Below, in pieces: positions 46,244 through 57,400 of a stretch of 64,000 nt of DNA. The DNA lies in contig JAUCBJ010002846.1 in NCBI GenBank assembly GCA_032718475.1, positions 1 through 64,000 of the forward strand. The letters run 5' to 3'. Numbering within the stretch: position 1 is the first letter of the stretch; the number at the start of each line of letters is the position of its first letter. Below the pieces are notes generated by a model. It had not been told where the DNA came from and ran no database searches. It saw only the letters and a program-made list of their open reading frames with translations. Source of the stretch: Nemertoderma westbladi (Eukaryota > Xenacoelomorpha > Nemertodermatida > Nemertodermatidae). Position numbers and translations under genes: made by a program.

Positions 46244-46510
46244 CGGTATCTGTCGGGTCTTGAGTCAGTCGACCATCTATTTACTCTCTCCTCCAGCAGT
46301 ACTCGCGGCCATTCCCTAAAACTCCAGAAACCACGTGCGAGATTACTCCAACGGAACTCTACCTTCCACTTCCGGGTCATTGACCCATGGAATGCACTGA
46401 CCGATAATATAGTCACCTCACCCTCGCTAAACACCTTCAAATCCAGGCTGAACACTCATTATAAACATTTACCCCTGAAATTCACCCCCTCGTGGTGGAA
46501 CCTCACATAA
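46244..46510 (+). pseudogene. CR1/L2-type LINE, C-terminal end of ORF2 (5' truncated)
   Basis: 88 codons then TAA. Motifs are STRGHSLKLQKPRARL, FHFRVIDPWNAL and SPSLNTFKSRLNTHY. This is the conserved C-terminal signature (TRGHxxKLxKPRxR ... VVxxWNxLP ... PSxxxFKxRLD) of CR1/L2-like LINEs. There is no reverse transcriptase core upstream, so the copy is 5' truncated. It is on the opposite strand and of a different family from the LINEs at 28-40 kb. Confidence 0.85.
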
Positions 46511-47130
46511 TCCACTTATTACCTGCATTAATAATCACCAACTTTTATTCATCACATTAACGTTGTTTTATCTATCATATATTTTAAAATTTTTAATTAC
46601 AATACCAACTTTCATTCGTTGTTTTATCATATATTTTTAAATTTTCAATTACAGCACCAACTATGTTCTATCATATATTTTTAAATTTATAATTACAACA
46701 CCAACTTTCATTCGTTGTTTTATCATATATTTTTTATATTTTTAATTAATTTTATTTCATTTTTTAACAAACCTTTTATACAAACGAGGTTTTAAATAAT
46801 CTCTATGAATTCAAAGATATGTTATACCTATTATATGTAAAACCTTTTAGTGTAATCTACTGATCCTCCAATTTTTATTCAACATATAATTATTTTACTT
46901 AGAGGTTAAACTTTTTTTTTAACTATTATTCGCGAACTAGTAGTTTTAACCAGATTTTAACCATTACATATGCTATTTTAAATATAATTTATGTAGTTCT
47001 AACATAACTTATTTACATATATCAACGTACTTAGATTTATTTTGTATTATTGTTCGATTGTTGATTTTACTTGTACAGGTTCAACAAGCTTAGGCTTTCT
47101 AATACCTTAAACATTAAACATTAAACAATA
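46511..47130 (+). mobile_element. Probable 3' UTR and tail of the CR1/L2-type LINE
   Basis: AT-rich. It includes three imperfect copies of a ~60-bp stretch (ACCAACTTTCATTCG / TTTTATCATATATTTTT) at 46580-46740. It ends near CATTAAACATTAAACA (47109-47126), which resembles a microsatellite-type LINE tail. The extent is inferred. Confidence 0.5.
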
Positions 47131-47164
47131 TTCCTGCCCCCCTGGTGGTACCCCTTCCTAGTAC

Positions 47165-47572
47165 GGCCCCCCGGTCAGCCCCCTCTAATATTCCCACCCC
47201 ACAGGCAGCCCCCTCTATAGTCACTGCCCCCTGGTTGGCCCCCTCTATTATCCCCACCCCACAGGCAGCCCCATCTATAGGCACTGCCCCCTGGTCGGCC
47301 CCCTCTAATATCCCCACCCCACAGGCAGCCCCCTCTATAGGCACTGCCCCCTGGTCGGCCCCCTCTAATATCCCCACCCCACAGGCAGCCCCCTCTATAG
47401 GCACTGCCCCCTGGTCTGCCCCCTCTAATATCCCCACCCCACAGACAGCCCCCTCTATAGGCACTGCCCCCTGGTCGGCCCCCTCTAATATCCCCACCCC
47501 ACAGGCAGCCCCCTCTATAGGCACTGCCCCCTGGTCGGCCCCCTCTAATATTCCCACCCCACAGGCAGCCCT
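47165..47572. repeat. 60-bp minisatellite, ~7 copies
   Basis: Units contain CCCCCTCTAATATCCCC, ACCCCACAGGCAGCC and CTATAGGCACTGCCCCCTGG. The length is a multiple of three, so frames stay open on both strands (47145-47675 plus, 47114-47557 minus). C-rich tract plus CACAG|GCAG resembles a 3' splice site in each unit. A real protein is unlikely. Confidence 0.95.
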
Positions 47573-49085
47573 GGATCTAAGTTCACCCAGTTCTAAGTTT
47601 ACCGGTTCTAAGTTAACCGCGCTTCTAAGTTACCAGGATCTAAGTTTACCCGGTTCTAAGTTTACCCGGTTCTAAGTTCATTGGAATCTAAGTTCGGCAG
47701 GATGTAAGTTCACCAGCATCTAAGTTCACCCGGTTCTAAGTTTACCCGGTTACCCGGTTCTAAGTTTACCCAGTTCTAAGTTCGCCAGGATCTAAGTTTA
47801 CCTGGTTCTAAGTTTACCCGGTTCTAAGTTTACCAGTATCTAAGTTTACCCGGTTCTAAGTTTACCCGGTTCTAAGTTCACCAGGATCTAAGTTTACCCA
47901 GTTCTAAGTTTACCCGGTTCTAAGTTCACTGGGTTCTAAGTTCAGCAGGATCTAAGTTCACTAGCATCTAAGTTCACCAGGTTCTAAGTTTACCCGGTTA
48001 CCCGGTTCTAAGTTTACCCAGTTCTAAGTTTACCCGGTTCTAAGTTTACCCAGTTCTAAGTTCGCCAGGATCTAAGTTTACCCGGTTCTAAGTTTACCCG
48101 GTTCTAAGTTTACCAGGATCAAAGTTTACCCGGTTCTAAGTTTACCCGGTTCTAAGTTCACCAGGATCTAAGTTTACCCAGTTCTAAGTTTACCCGGTTC
48201 TAAGTTCACTGGGTTCTAAGTTCAGCAGGATCTAAGTTCACTAGCATCTAAGTTCACCCAGTTCTAAGTTCACCCGGTTCTAAGTTTACCCAGTTACCCG
48301 GTTCTAAGTTTACCCAGTTCTAAGTTCACCAGGATCTAAGTTAACCCGGTTCTAAGTTTACCCGGTTCTAAGTTTACCCGGTTCTAAGTTTACCCGGTTC
48401 TAAGTTTACCCAGTTACCCGGTTCTAAGTTCACCCGGTTCTAAGTTCACCAGGTTCTAAGTTTACCCGATTCTAAGTTCACCCGGTTCTAAGTTCACCAG
48501 GTTCTAAGTTTACCCGGTTCTAAGTTTACCCAGTTACCCGGTTCTAAGTTCACCAGGATCTATGTTTACTGGGATCTAAGTTCACCAGGATCTAAGTTTA
48601 CCAGGTTCCAAGTTTACCCAGTTCTAAGTTTACCCAGTTCTAAGTTTACCCGGTTCTAAGTTTATCCGGTTCTAAGTTTTCCCGGTTCTAAGTTTACCCG
48701 ATTCTAAGTTTACCCGGCTCTAAGTTCACCAGGATCTAAGTTTACTGGGATCTAAGTTTACCCGGTTCTAAGTTTACCCGGTTCTAAGTTTACCCGGTTC
48801 TAAGTTTACCCGGTTCTAAGTTTACCCGGTTCTAAGTTCACCAGGATCTAAGTTTACCCGATTCTAAGTTCACCCGGTTCTAAGTTTACCCGGTTCTAAG
48901 TTTACCCGGTTCTAAGTTTACCCGGTTCTAAGTTCACCAGGATCTAAGTTTACCCGATTCTAAGTTCACCCGGTTCTAAGTTTACCCAGTTACCCGGTTC
49001 TAAGTTTACCCGGTTCTAAGTTCACCAGGTTCTACATTTACCCGGTTCTAAGTTTACCCGTTTCTAAGTTTGCCAGAATCTACAG
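47573..49085. repeat. 16-bp minisatellite, ~90 copies
   Basis: Unit TTCTAAGTTTACCCGG with variants TTCACCAGGATC and TTCACTGGG. It directly abuts the 60-bp array. TAAGTT recurs in every unit. Confidence 0.97.
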
Positions 49086-49274
49086 ATCTAAGATTGCCTA
49101 GGTTATGAGTTTGCCGTGGTTTAGTACAGTCTAGGTCGTTGCTTGTGGTATTAGGTATTAAATGTAGCTCCTTCTTCATCTCTGTATAAAACTATTGTTT
49201 CTAAGGTATTGATTATTGTAAGTGATTACGAAATAATTAAATAGGCCTATTAAATATAAAGCCAAAAATAAACA

Positions 49275-49349
49275 GATACGCCCGGGATCGAACTCGAGTC
49301 TACTGTATGTTAGTAAGTAATATGCGAAGTATCCATTCCACTAATCGGC
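49275..49349 (-). tRNA. tRNA-like remnant
   Basis: On the minus strand GCCGATTAGTGGAATGGATA (A-box-like) is followed about 40 nt later by GAGTTCGATCCCGGGC (B box GTTCGATCC). The acceptor arms do not pair well. Probably a tRNA-derived SINE head or decayed tRNA. Confidence 0.4.
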
Positions 49350-49504
49350 AAGAATGGAAACATGGGCACAATAAGGAACGTCGGAACGAGCTGTGTTTAA
49401 CGTCTCCTAGACCTGATGACAAGTTGACTATATTTAACCTAGCAACGACCTTACCTATTCCATAGTGTGTTTGTGTAAAATTGTTATTATTTTTATTGGT
49501 TTAG

Positions 49505-49698
49505 ATGTAAGTTGTCCTCGAAGGGAGCGCGCCACTTCAGATATCAACTTCGCAATGGATATACCGGGGCTCCATCAGACTTACAGCAGTTCGGTTGAGG
49601 AACTAAGTTCAGCAGAAACTAGTCCAACTATAGAGAATATTACGCGTGCGGTCTTCCGAACTGACATCACTCATCCTAGCAGCCAAAATATGTACTGA
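49505..49698 (+). CDS. Possible terminal exon, serine/threonine-rich C-terminal tail
   Basis: Pyrimidine-rich ATTGTTATTATTTTTATTGG then TTTAG|ATGTAAG could be an acceptor. The frame (two nt of a split codon, then V-S-C-P-R-R-E-R) runs to TGA at 49696. It includes GLHQTYSSSVEELSSAETS and ends SSQNMY. The composition is polar and codon use looks unbiased towards repeats, unlike its surroundings, which suggests a protein tail. No family is recognised and no upstream exon was found in the 47-49 kb arrays. The ATG at 49465 would give a 77-aa ORF instead. Confidence 0.35.
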
Positions 49699-49932
49699 AC
49701 CTAATACCGGTACTAAACCTAAAACCTAATACCAGTATTAAACCTAATATCGGTGCTAAACCTAATACCGGTACTAAACCTAATACCGGTACTAAACCTA
49801 ATACCGGTACTAAACCTAATACCGGTACTAAACCTAATACCGGTACTAAACCTAATACCGGTACTAAACCTAATACCGGTACTAAACCTAATACCGGTAC
49901 TAAACCTAATACCGGTACTAAACCTACCGGTA
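49693..49932. repeat. 18-bp minisatellite starting at the stop codon
   Basis: About 13 copies of TACTAAACCTAATACCGG. The first unit reads TACTGAACC and contains the Tyr codon and TGA stop of the ORF above. Later units change TGA to TAA, so stops are kept throughout. GGTACC/CCGG palindromes recur. Confidence 0.95.
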
Positions 49933-50040
49933 CTTCCCAAACTACCACCGTGTTGGGAACAGTAATTTTCTCATTTGTACTGCTAATTTTTTAGTTGATT
50001 CCAGTTTCACTGTTTCCGATTATATATTATTATTATGTAT

Positions 50041-50454
50041 TTAATATGAAGCGCCGTTTATGCCAAAACTATCTGAATAAATATTATACTCAAGATGTAT
50101 CTAAATCCGAGAATTTATAATCTTACAGTCTTAAAAGTTGTAACAGCGGGAAATCTAAAATGTTATTTTCCTTTCCCTTTATAGTTAGTGTAATGTGTTA
50201 GTGCCATTTTAAATTTCCCGTCGTTTCATATTTTAATACTTTCTCGGCCGAGAATCTCGCAAACTCGGCCGAGAAAAACTCGGCCGAGAAAAACTCGGCC
50301 GAGAAATCTCGGCCGATCGGCCAAGAAAAACTCGGCCAAGAAAACTCGGCCGAGAATTTAGATACATCTTAAGTATAATATTGTTTATTCACACGCATCT
50401 TGAGTATAATATTTATTCAGATAGTTTTGGCATAAACGGCGCCTCATAATTTAA
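50041..50454. mobile_element. Foldback/MITE-like element
   Basis: An inverted repeat of about 55 bp around GCGCCGTTTATGCCAAAAC and TATCTGAATAAATATTATAC at 50051-50105, mirrored at 50387-50441. A TTAA lies at each edge (50041-50044 and 50451-50454), possibly a piggyBac-like TTAA target. The interior carries palindromic CTCGGCCGAG repeats. The AATAAA at 50076 lies in the left arm and could serve the upstream exon. Confidence 0.65.
50242..50355. repeat. Palindromic CTCGGCCGAG repeats
   Basis: About seven copies of (A)nCTCGGCCGAG or the near form CTCGGCCAAG, each a 10-bp palindrome, spaced by A runs. They lie at the centre of the foldback element. Confidence 0.9.
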
Positions 50455-50512
50455 TTAAAGGTCTTCCTTGTTTTTTATATCACATATTTTCATCATGTTA
50501 TTTTGTTCAAAC

Positions 50513-50783
50513 GGGATCAAACGTTTTGGGTGTTCAGCGCTCTCGGAACCTTCGGCATCAAACGTTTTGGGTGTTCAGTGCTCTCGGAACCTTCGGCATC
50601 AAACGTTTTGGGTGTTCAGCGCTCTCGCAACTGTCGGGATCAAACGTTTTGGGTGTTCAGCGCTCTCGGAACTGTCGGGATCAAACGTTTTGGGTGTTCA
50701 GCGCTCTCGGAACTGTCGGGATCAAACGTTTTGGGTGTTCAGCGCTCTCGGAACTGTCGGGATCAAACGTTTTGGGTGTTCAC
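50513..50783. repeat. 41-bp tandem repeat, 7 copies
   Basis: Units start at 50513, 50554, 50595, 50636, 50677, 50718 and 50759. They contain ATCAAACGTTTTGGGTGTTC and AGCGCTCTCGGAACTGTC. Open frames in all three plus-strand registers come from the unit length (41, not a multiple of 3), not from coding. Confidence 0.95.
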
Positions 50784-51418
50784 AATTGTCGGGATCACGA
50801 TTTTTGGGATCAAACTTTTGATCAAATCGGGCTGTTCAATTTTTCTTCTTATTTTCGATGCATGTGAAAGTGAAACGGGATTGGTTTTAAAAAATATATT
50901 TTACACCTTTCGAAAGGCGTGGGTGGGATGATCTTCTTATAGATTCGATCTGACCACTAGAGTTGAATTCTACCTTCTCTAATTTCGATCGTTGGTCAAA
51001 TAATTATTAGCCTATATTGGAAACTTTATTGACATGGTTCATCAGGTTCAACATCAGTGGGAGGATTATTCATTCCCCTTTGTAGTATATTGTACGGTAG
51101 TAACACGTGTCTGTTGACAATCAAGTCAATTTATAGTTGATTACTCTAAATGGCGGTTAAAACATATCAATTAAATGTAATCGAATCAACTTATGTACTA
51201 GTGACACGTTCGCGGGGCCTTTTAGTTAGCAAGGCGCCCTCTAGCGGGAGACTGGAGAAAATTGCTGAGACCCCCACACAAATTATATTGAGGACTTTCG
51301 ATAGTCTGTCTGTATATACATGTGTGCCAAGTTGGTTGAATTTCATCAAATATTCACTATTACTGGAGTTATTCGCCTTTAAACAATTGTCATCCGACAG
51401 ACAACAGTTGAAACAGCT
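50784..51418. other. Unique sequence before the 49-bp array
   Basis: Overlapping ORFs on both strands at 51150-51476 have no recognisable family. The plus one ends inside the array. Confidence 0.4.
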
Positions 51419-54400
51419 GTATGCCAAGCTAGCTTACTTCTTGGGTCGGCCCACGACAGTGGTACCCGTATGCTAATCTAGCTTACTTCTTGGCTCGGCC
51501 CACGACAGTGGTACCCGTATGCTAATCTAGCTTACTTCTTGGCTCGGCCCACGACAGTGGGACCCGTATGCTAATCTAGCTTACTTCTTGGCTCGCCCCA
51601 CGACAGTGGTACCCGTATGCTAATCTAGCTTACTTCTTGGCTCGGCCCACGACAGTGGGACCCGTATGCTAATCTAGCTTACTTCTTGGCTCGGCCCACG
51701 ACAGTGGGACCCGTATGCTAATCTAGCTTACTTCTTGGCTCGCCCCACGACAGTGGTACCCGTATGCTAATCTAGCTTACTTCTTGGCTCGGCCCACGAC
51801 AGTGGTACCCGTATGCTAATCTAGCTTACTTCTTGGCTCGGCCCACGACAGTGGGACCCGTATGCTAATCTAGCTTACTTCTTGGCTCGCCCCACGACAG
51901 TGGTACCCGTATGCTAATCTAGCTTACTTCTTGGCTCGGCCCACGACAGTGGTACCCGTATGCTAATCTAGCTTACTTCCTGGCTCGCCCCACGACAGTG
52001 GTACCCGTATGCTAATCTAGCTTACTTCTTGGCTCGCCCCACGACAGTGGTACCCGTTTGCCAAGCTAGCTTACTTCTTGGCTCGGCCCACGACAGTGGT
52101 ACCCGTATGCTAATCTAGCTTACTTCTTGGCTCGGCCCACGACAGTGGGACCCGTATGCTAATCTAGCTTACTTCTTGGCTCGCCCCACGACAGTGGTAC
52201 CCGTATGCTAATCTAGCTTACTTCTTGGCTCGGCCCACGACAGTGGTACCCGTATGCTAATCTAGCTTACTTCCTGGCTCGCCCCACGACAGTGGTACCC
52301 GTATGCTAATTTAGCTTATTTCTTGGCTCGGCCCACGACAGTGGTACCCGTATGCCAAGCTAGCTTACTTCTTGGCTCGTCCCATGACAGTGGTACCCGT
52401 ATGCCAAGCTAGCTTACTTTTTGGCTCGCCCCACAACAGTGGTACCCGTATGCCAAGCTAGCTTACTTCTTGGCTCGCCCCACGACAGTGGTACCCGTAT
52501 GCCAAGCTAGCTTCTTCTTTACTTCTTGGCTCGCCCCACGACGGTACCCGTATGCCAAGCTAGCTTACTTCTTGGCTCGCCCCACGACAGCGGTACCCGT
52601 ATGCTAATCTAGCTTACTTCTTGGCTCGGCCCACGACAGTGGTACCCGTATGCCAAGCTAGCTTACTTCTTGGCTCGCCCCACGACAGTGGTACCCGTAT
52701 GCCAAGCTAGCTTACTTCTTGGCTCGCCCCACGACGGTACCCGTATGCCAAGCTAGCTTACTTCTTGGCTCGCCCCACGACAGCGGTACCCGTATGCTAA
52801 TCTAGCTTACTTCTTGGCTCGGCCCACGACAGTGGTACCCGTATGCCAAGCTAGCTTACTTGGCTCGCCCCACGACAGTGGTACCCGTATGCCAAGCTAG
52901 CTTACTTCTTGGCTCGCCCCACGACAGTGGTACCCGTATGCTAATCTAGCTTACTTCTTGGCTCGCCCCACGACAGTGGTACCCGTATGCTAATCTAGCT
53001 TATTTCTTGGCTCGCCCCACGACAGTGGTACCCGTATGCCAAGCAGCTTACTTCTTGGCTCGCCCCACGACAGCGGTACCCGTATGCTAATCTAGCTTAC
53101 TTCTTGGCTCGCCCCACGACAGTGGTACCCGTATGCCAAGCTAGCTTACTTCTTGGCTCGCCCCACGACAGCGGTACCCGTATGCCAATCTAGCTTACTT
53201 CTTGGCTCGCCCCACGACAGCGGTACCCGTATGCCAATCTAGCTTACTTCTTGGCTCGCCCCACGACAGTGGTACCCGTATGCCAAGCTAGCTTACTTCT
53301 TGGCTCGCCCCACGACAGTGGTACCCGTATGCCAATCTAGCTTACTTCTTGGCTCGCCCCACGACAGTGGTACCCGTATGCCAATCTAGCTTACTTCTTG
53401 GCTCGCCCCACGACAGTGGTACCCGTATGCCAAGCTAGCTTACTTCTTGGCTCGCCCCACGACAGCGGTACCCGTATGCCAATCTAGCTTACTTCTTGGC
53501 TCGGCCCACGACAGTGGTACCCGTATGCTAATCTAGCTTACTTCTTGGCTCGGCCCACGACAGCGGTACCCGTATGCCAATCTAGCTTACTTCTTGGCTC
53601 GGCCCACGACAGTGGTACCCGTATGCTAATCTAGCTTACTTCTTGGCTCGGCCCACGACAGTGGTACCCGTATGCCAAGCTAGCTTACTTATTGGCTCGC
53701 CCCACGACAGTGGTACCCGTATGCCAAGCTAGCTTACTTATTGGCTCGCCCCACGACAGTGGTACCCGTATGCTAAGCTAGCTTACTTCTTGGCTCGCCC
53801 CACGACAGTTGTACCCCTATGCTAATCTAGCTTACTTCTTGGTTCGCCCCACGACAGTGGTACCCGTATGCCAAGCTAGCTTACTTCTTGGCTCGCCCCA
53901 CGACAGCGGTACCCGTATGCCAAGCTAGCTTACGTCTTGGCTCGCCCCACGACAGTGGTACCCGTATGCTAATCTAGCTTATTTCTTGGCTCGCCCCACG
54001 ACAGCGGTACCCGTATGCTAATCTAGCTTACTTCTTGGCTCGCCCCACGGCAGTGGTACCCGTATGCTAATCTAGCTTATTTCTTGGCTCGCCCCACGAC
54101 AGCGGTACCCGTATGCTAATCTAGCTTACTTCTTGGATCGGCCCACGACAGTGGTACCCGTATGCTAATCTAGCTTACTTCCTGGCTCGCCCCATGACAG
54201 TGGTACCCGTATGCCAAGCTAGCTTATTTCTTGGCTCGCCCCACGACAGTGGTACCCGTATGCTAATCTAGCTTATTTCTTGGCTCGCCCCACGACAGCG
54301 GTATCCGTATGCCAAGCTAGCTTACTTCTTGGCTCGCCCCACGACAGTGGTACCCGTATGCCAAGCTAGCTTACTTCTTGGCTCGCCCCACGACAGTGGT

Positions 54401-57400
54401 ACCCGTATGCCAAGCTAGCTTACTTCTTGGCTCGCCCCACGACAGTGGTACCCGTATGCTAATCTAGCTTACTTCTTGGCTCGGCCCACGACAGTGGTAC
54501 CCGTATGCTAATCTAGCTTACTTCTTGGCTCGCACCACGACAGTGGTACCCGTATGCCAATCTAGCTTACTTCTTGGCTCGCCCCACGACAGTGGTACCC
54601 GTATGCTAATCTAGCTTACTTCTTGGCTCGGCCCACGACAGTGGTACCCGTATGCTAATCTAGCTTACTTCTTGGATCGGCCCACGACAGTGGTACCCGT
54701 ATGCTAATCTAGCTTACTTCTTGGCTCGGCCCACGACAGTGGTACCCATATGCTAATCTAGCTTACTTCTTGGCTCGCACCACGACAGTGGTACCCGTAT
54801 GCCAATCTAGCTTACTTCTTGGCTCGCCCCACGACAGTGGTACCCGTATGCTAAGCTAGCTTACTTCTTGGCTCGCCCCACGACAGTGGTACCCGTATGC
54901 TAAGCTAGCTTATTTCTTGGCTCGGCCCACGACAGTGGTACCTGTATGCTAAGCTAGCTTACTTCTTGGCTCGGCCCACGACAGTGGTGCCCGTATGCTA
55001 AGCTCGCCTACTTCGTTGCTCGCCCCACGACAGTGGTACCCGTATGCTAATCTAGCTTACTTCTTGGCTCGGCCCACGACAGTGGTACCCGTATGCTGAG
55101 CTAGCTTACTTCTTGGCTCGGCCCACGACAGTGGTACCCGTATGCTAATCTAGCTTACTTCTTGGCTCGGCCCACGACAGTGGTACCCGTATGCTGAGCT
55201 AGCTTACTTCTTGGCTCGGCCCACGACAGCGGTACCCGTATGCCAAGCTAGCTTACTTCTTGACTCGCCCCACGACAGTGGTACCCGTATGCTAATCTAG
55301 CTTACTTCTTGGCTCGGCCCACGACAGTGGTACCCGTATGCTAATCTAGCTTACTTCTTGGCTCGCCCCACGACAGTGGTACCCGTATGCTAATCTAGCT
55401 TATTTCTTGGCTCGCCCCACGACAGTGGTACCCGTATGCCAAGCAGCTTACTTCTTGGCTCGCCCCACGACAGCGGTACCCGTATGCTAATCTAGCTTAC
55501 TTCTTGGCTCGCCCCACGACAGTGGTACCCGTATGCCAAGCTAGCTTACTTCTTGGCTCGCCCCACGACAGCGGTACCCGTATGCCAATCTAGCTTACTT
55601 CTTGGCTCGCCCCACGACAGCGGTACCCGTATGCCAATCTAGCTTACTTCTTGGCTCGCCCCACGACAGTGGTACCCGTATGCCAAGCTAGCTTACTTCT
55701 TGGCTCGCCCCACGACAGTGGTACCCGTATGCCAATCTAGCTTACTTCTTGGCTCGCCCCACGACAGTGGTACCCGTATGCCAATCTAGCTTACTTCTTG
55801 GCTCGCCCCACGACAGTGGTACCCGTATGCCAAGCTAGCTTACTTCTTGGCTCGCCCCACGACAGCGGTACCCGTATGCCAATCTAGCTTACTTCTTGGC
55901 TCGGCCCACGACAGTGGTACCCGTATGCCAAGCTAGCTTACTTATTGGCTCGCCCCACGACAGTGGTACCCGTATGCCAAGCTAGCTTACTTATTGGCTC
56001 GCCCCACGACAGTGGTACCCGTATGCTAAGCTAGCTTACTTCTTGGCTCGCCCCACGACAGTTGTACCCCTATGCTAATCTAGCTTACTTCTTGGTTCGC
56101 CCCACGACAGTGGTACCCGTATGCCAAGCTAGCTTACTTCTTGGCTCGCCCCACGACAGCGGTACCCGTATGCCAAGCTAGCTTACGTCTTGGCTCGCCC
56201 CACGACAGTGGTACCCGTATGCTAATCTAGCTTATTTCTTGGCTCGCCCCACGACAGCGGTACCCGTATGCTAATCTAGCTTACTTCTTGGCTCGCCCCA
56301 CGGCAGTGGTACCCGTATGCTAATCTAGCTTATTTCTTGGCTCGCCCCACGACAGCGGTACCCGTATGCTAATCTAGCTTACTTCTTGGATCGGCCCACG
56401 ACAGTGGTACCCGTATGCTAATCTAGCTTACTTCCTGGCTCGCCCCATGACAGTGGTACCCGTATGCCAAGCTAGCTTATTTCTTGGCTCGCCCCACGAC
56501 AGTGGTACCCGTATGCTAATCTAGCTTATTTCTTGGCTCGCCCCACGACAGCGGTATCCGTATGCCAAGCTAGCTTACTTCTTGGCTCGCCCCACGACAG
56601 TGGTACCCGTATGCCAAGCTAGCTTACTTCTTGGCTCGCCCCACGACAGTGGTACCCGTATGCTAATCTAGCTTACTTCTTGGCTCGGCCCACGACAGCG
56701 GTACCCGTATGCTAATCTAGCTTACTTCTTGGCTCGCCCCACGACAGTGGTACCCGTATACTAAGCTAGCTTACTTCTTGGCTCGCCCCACGACAGTGGT
56801 ACCCGTAAGCTAATCTAGCTTACTTCTTTGCTCGGCCCACGACAGTGGTACCCGTATGCTAATCTAGCTTACTTCTTGGCTCGCCCCACGACAGTGGTAC
56901 CCGTATGCTAATCTAGCTTACTTCTTGGCTCGGCCCACGACAGTGGTACCCGTATGCAATCTAGCTTACTTCTTGGCTCGGCCCACGACAGTGGTACCCG
57001 TATGCTAATCTAGCTTACTTCTTGGCTCGGCCCACGACAGTGGTACCCGTATGCTAATCTAGCTTACTTCTTGGCTCGCCCCACGACAGTGGTACCCGTA
57101 TGCTAATCTAGCTTACTTCTTGGCTCGGCCCACGACAGTGGTACCCGTATGCAATCTAGCTTACTTCTTGGCTCGGCCCACGACAGCGGTACCCGTATGC
57201 TAATCTAGCTTACTTCTTGGCTCGCCCCACGACAGTGGTACCCGTATGCTAATCTAGCTTACTTCTTGGCTCGGCCCACGACAGTGGTACCCGTATGCTA
57301 ATCTAGCTTACTTCTTGGATCGGCCCACGACAGTGGTACCCGTATGCTAATCTAGCTTACTTCTTGGCTCGGCCCACGACAGTGGTACCCATATGCTAAT

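Noticed and set aside
49676-49965. Repeat ORFs (V-L-G-L-V-P, I-R-F-S-T-G and L-N-L-I-P-V) in the 18-bp array
   Set aside because: They result from a period divisible by three. The frame continuing from the upstream ORF has stops in every unit.
50468-50931. Three overlapping plus-strand ORFs in the 41-bp array
   Set aside because: A 41-bp period rotates the frame each unit, so the same peptide blocks appear in all frames. There is no other coding sign.
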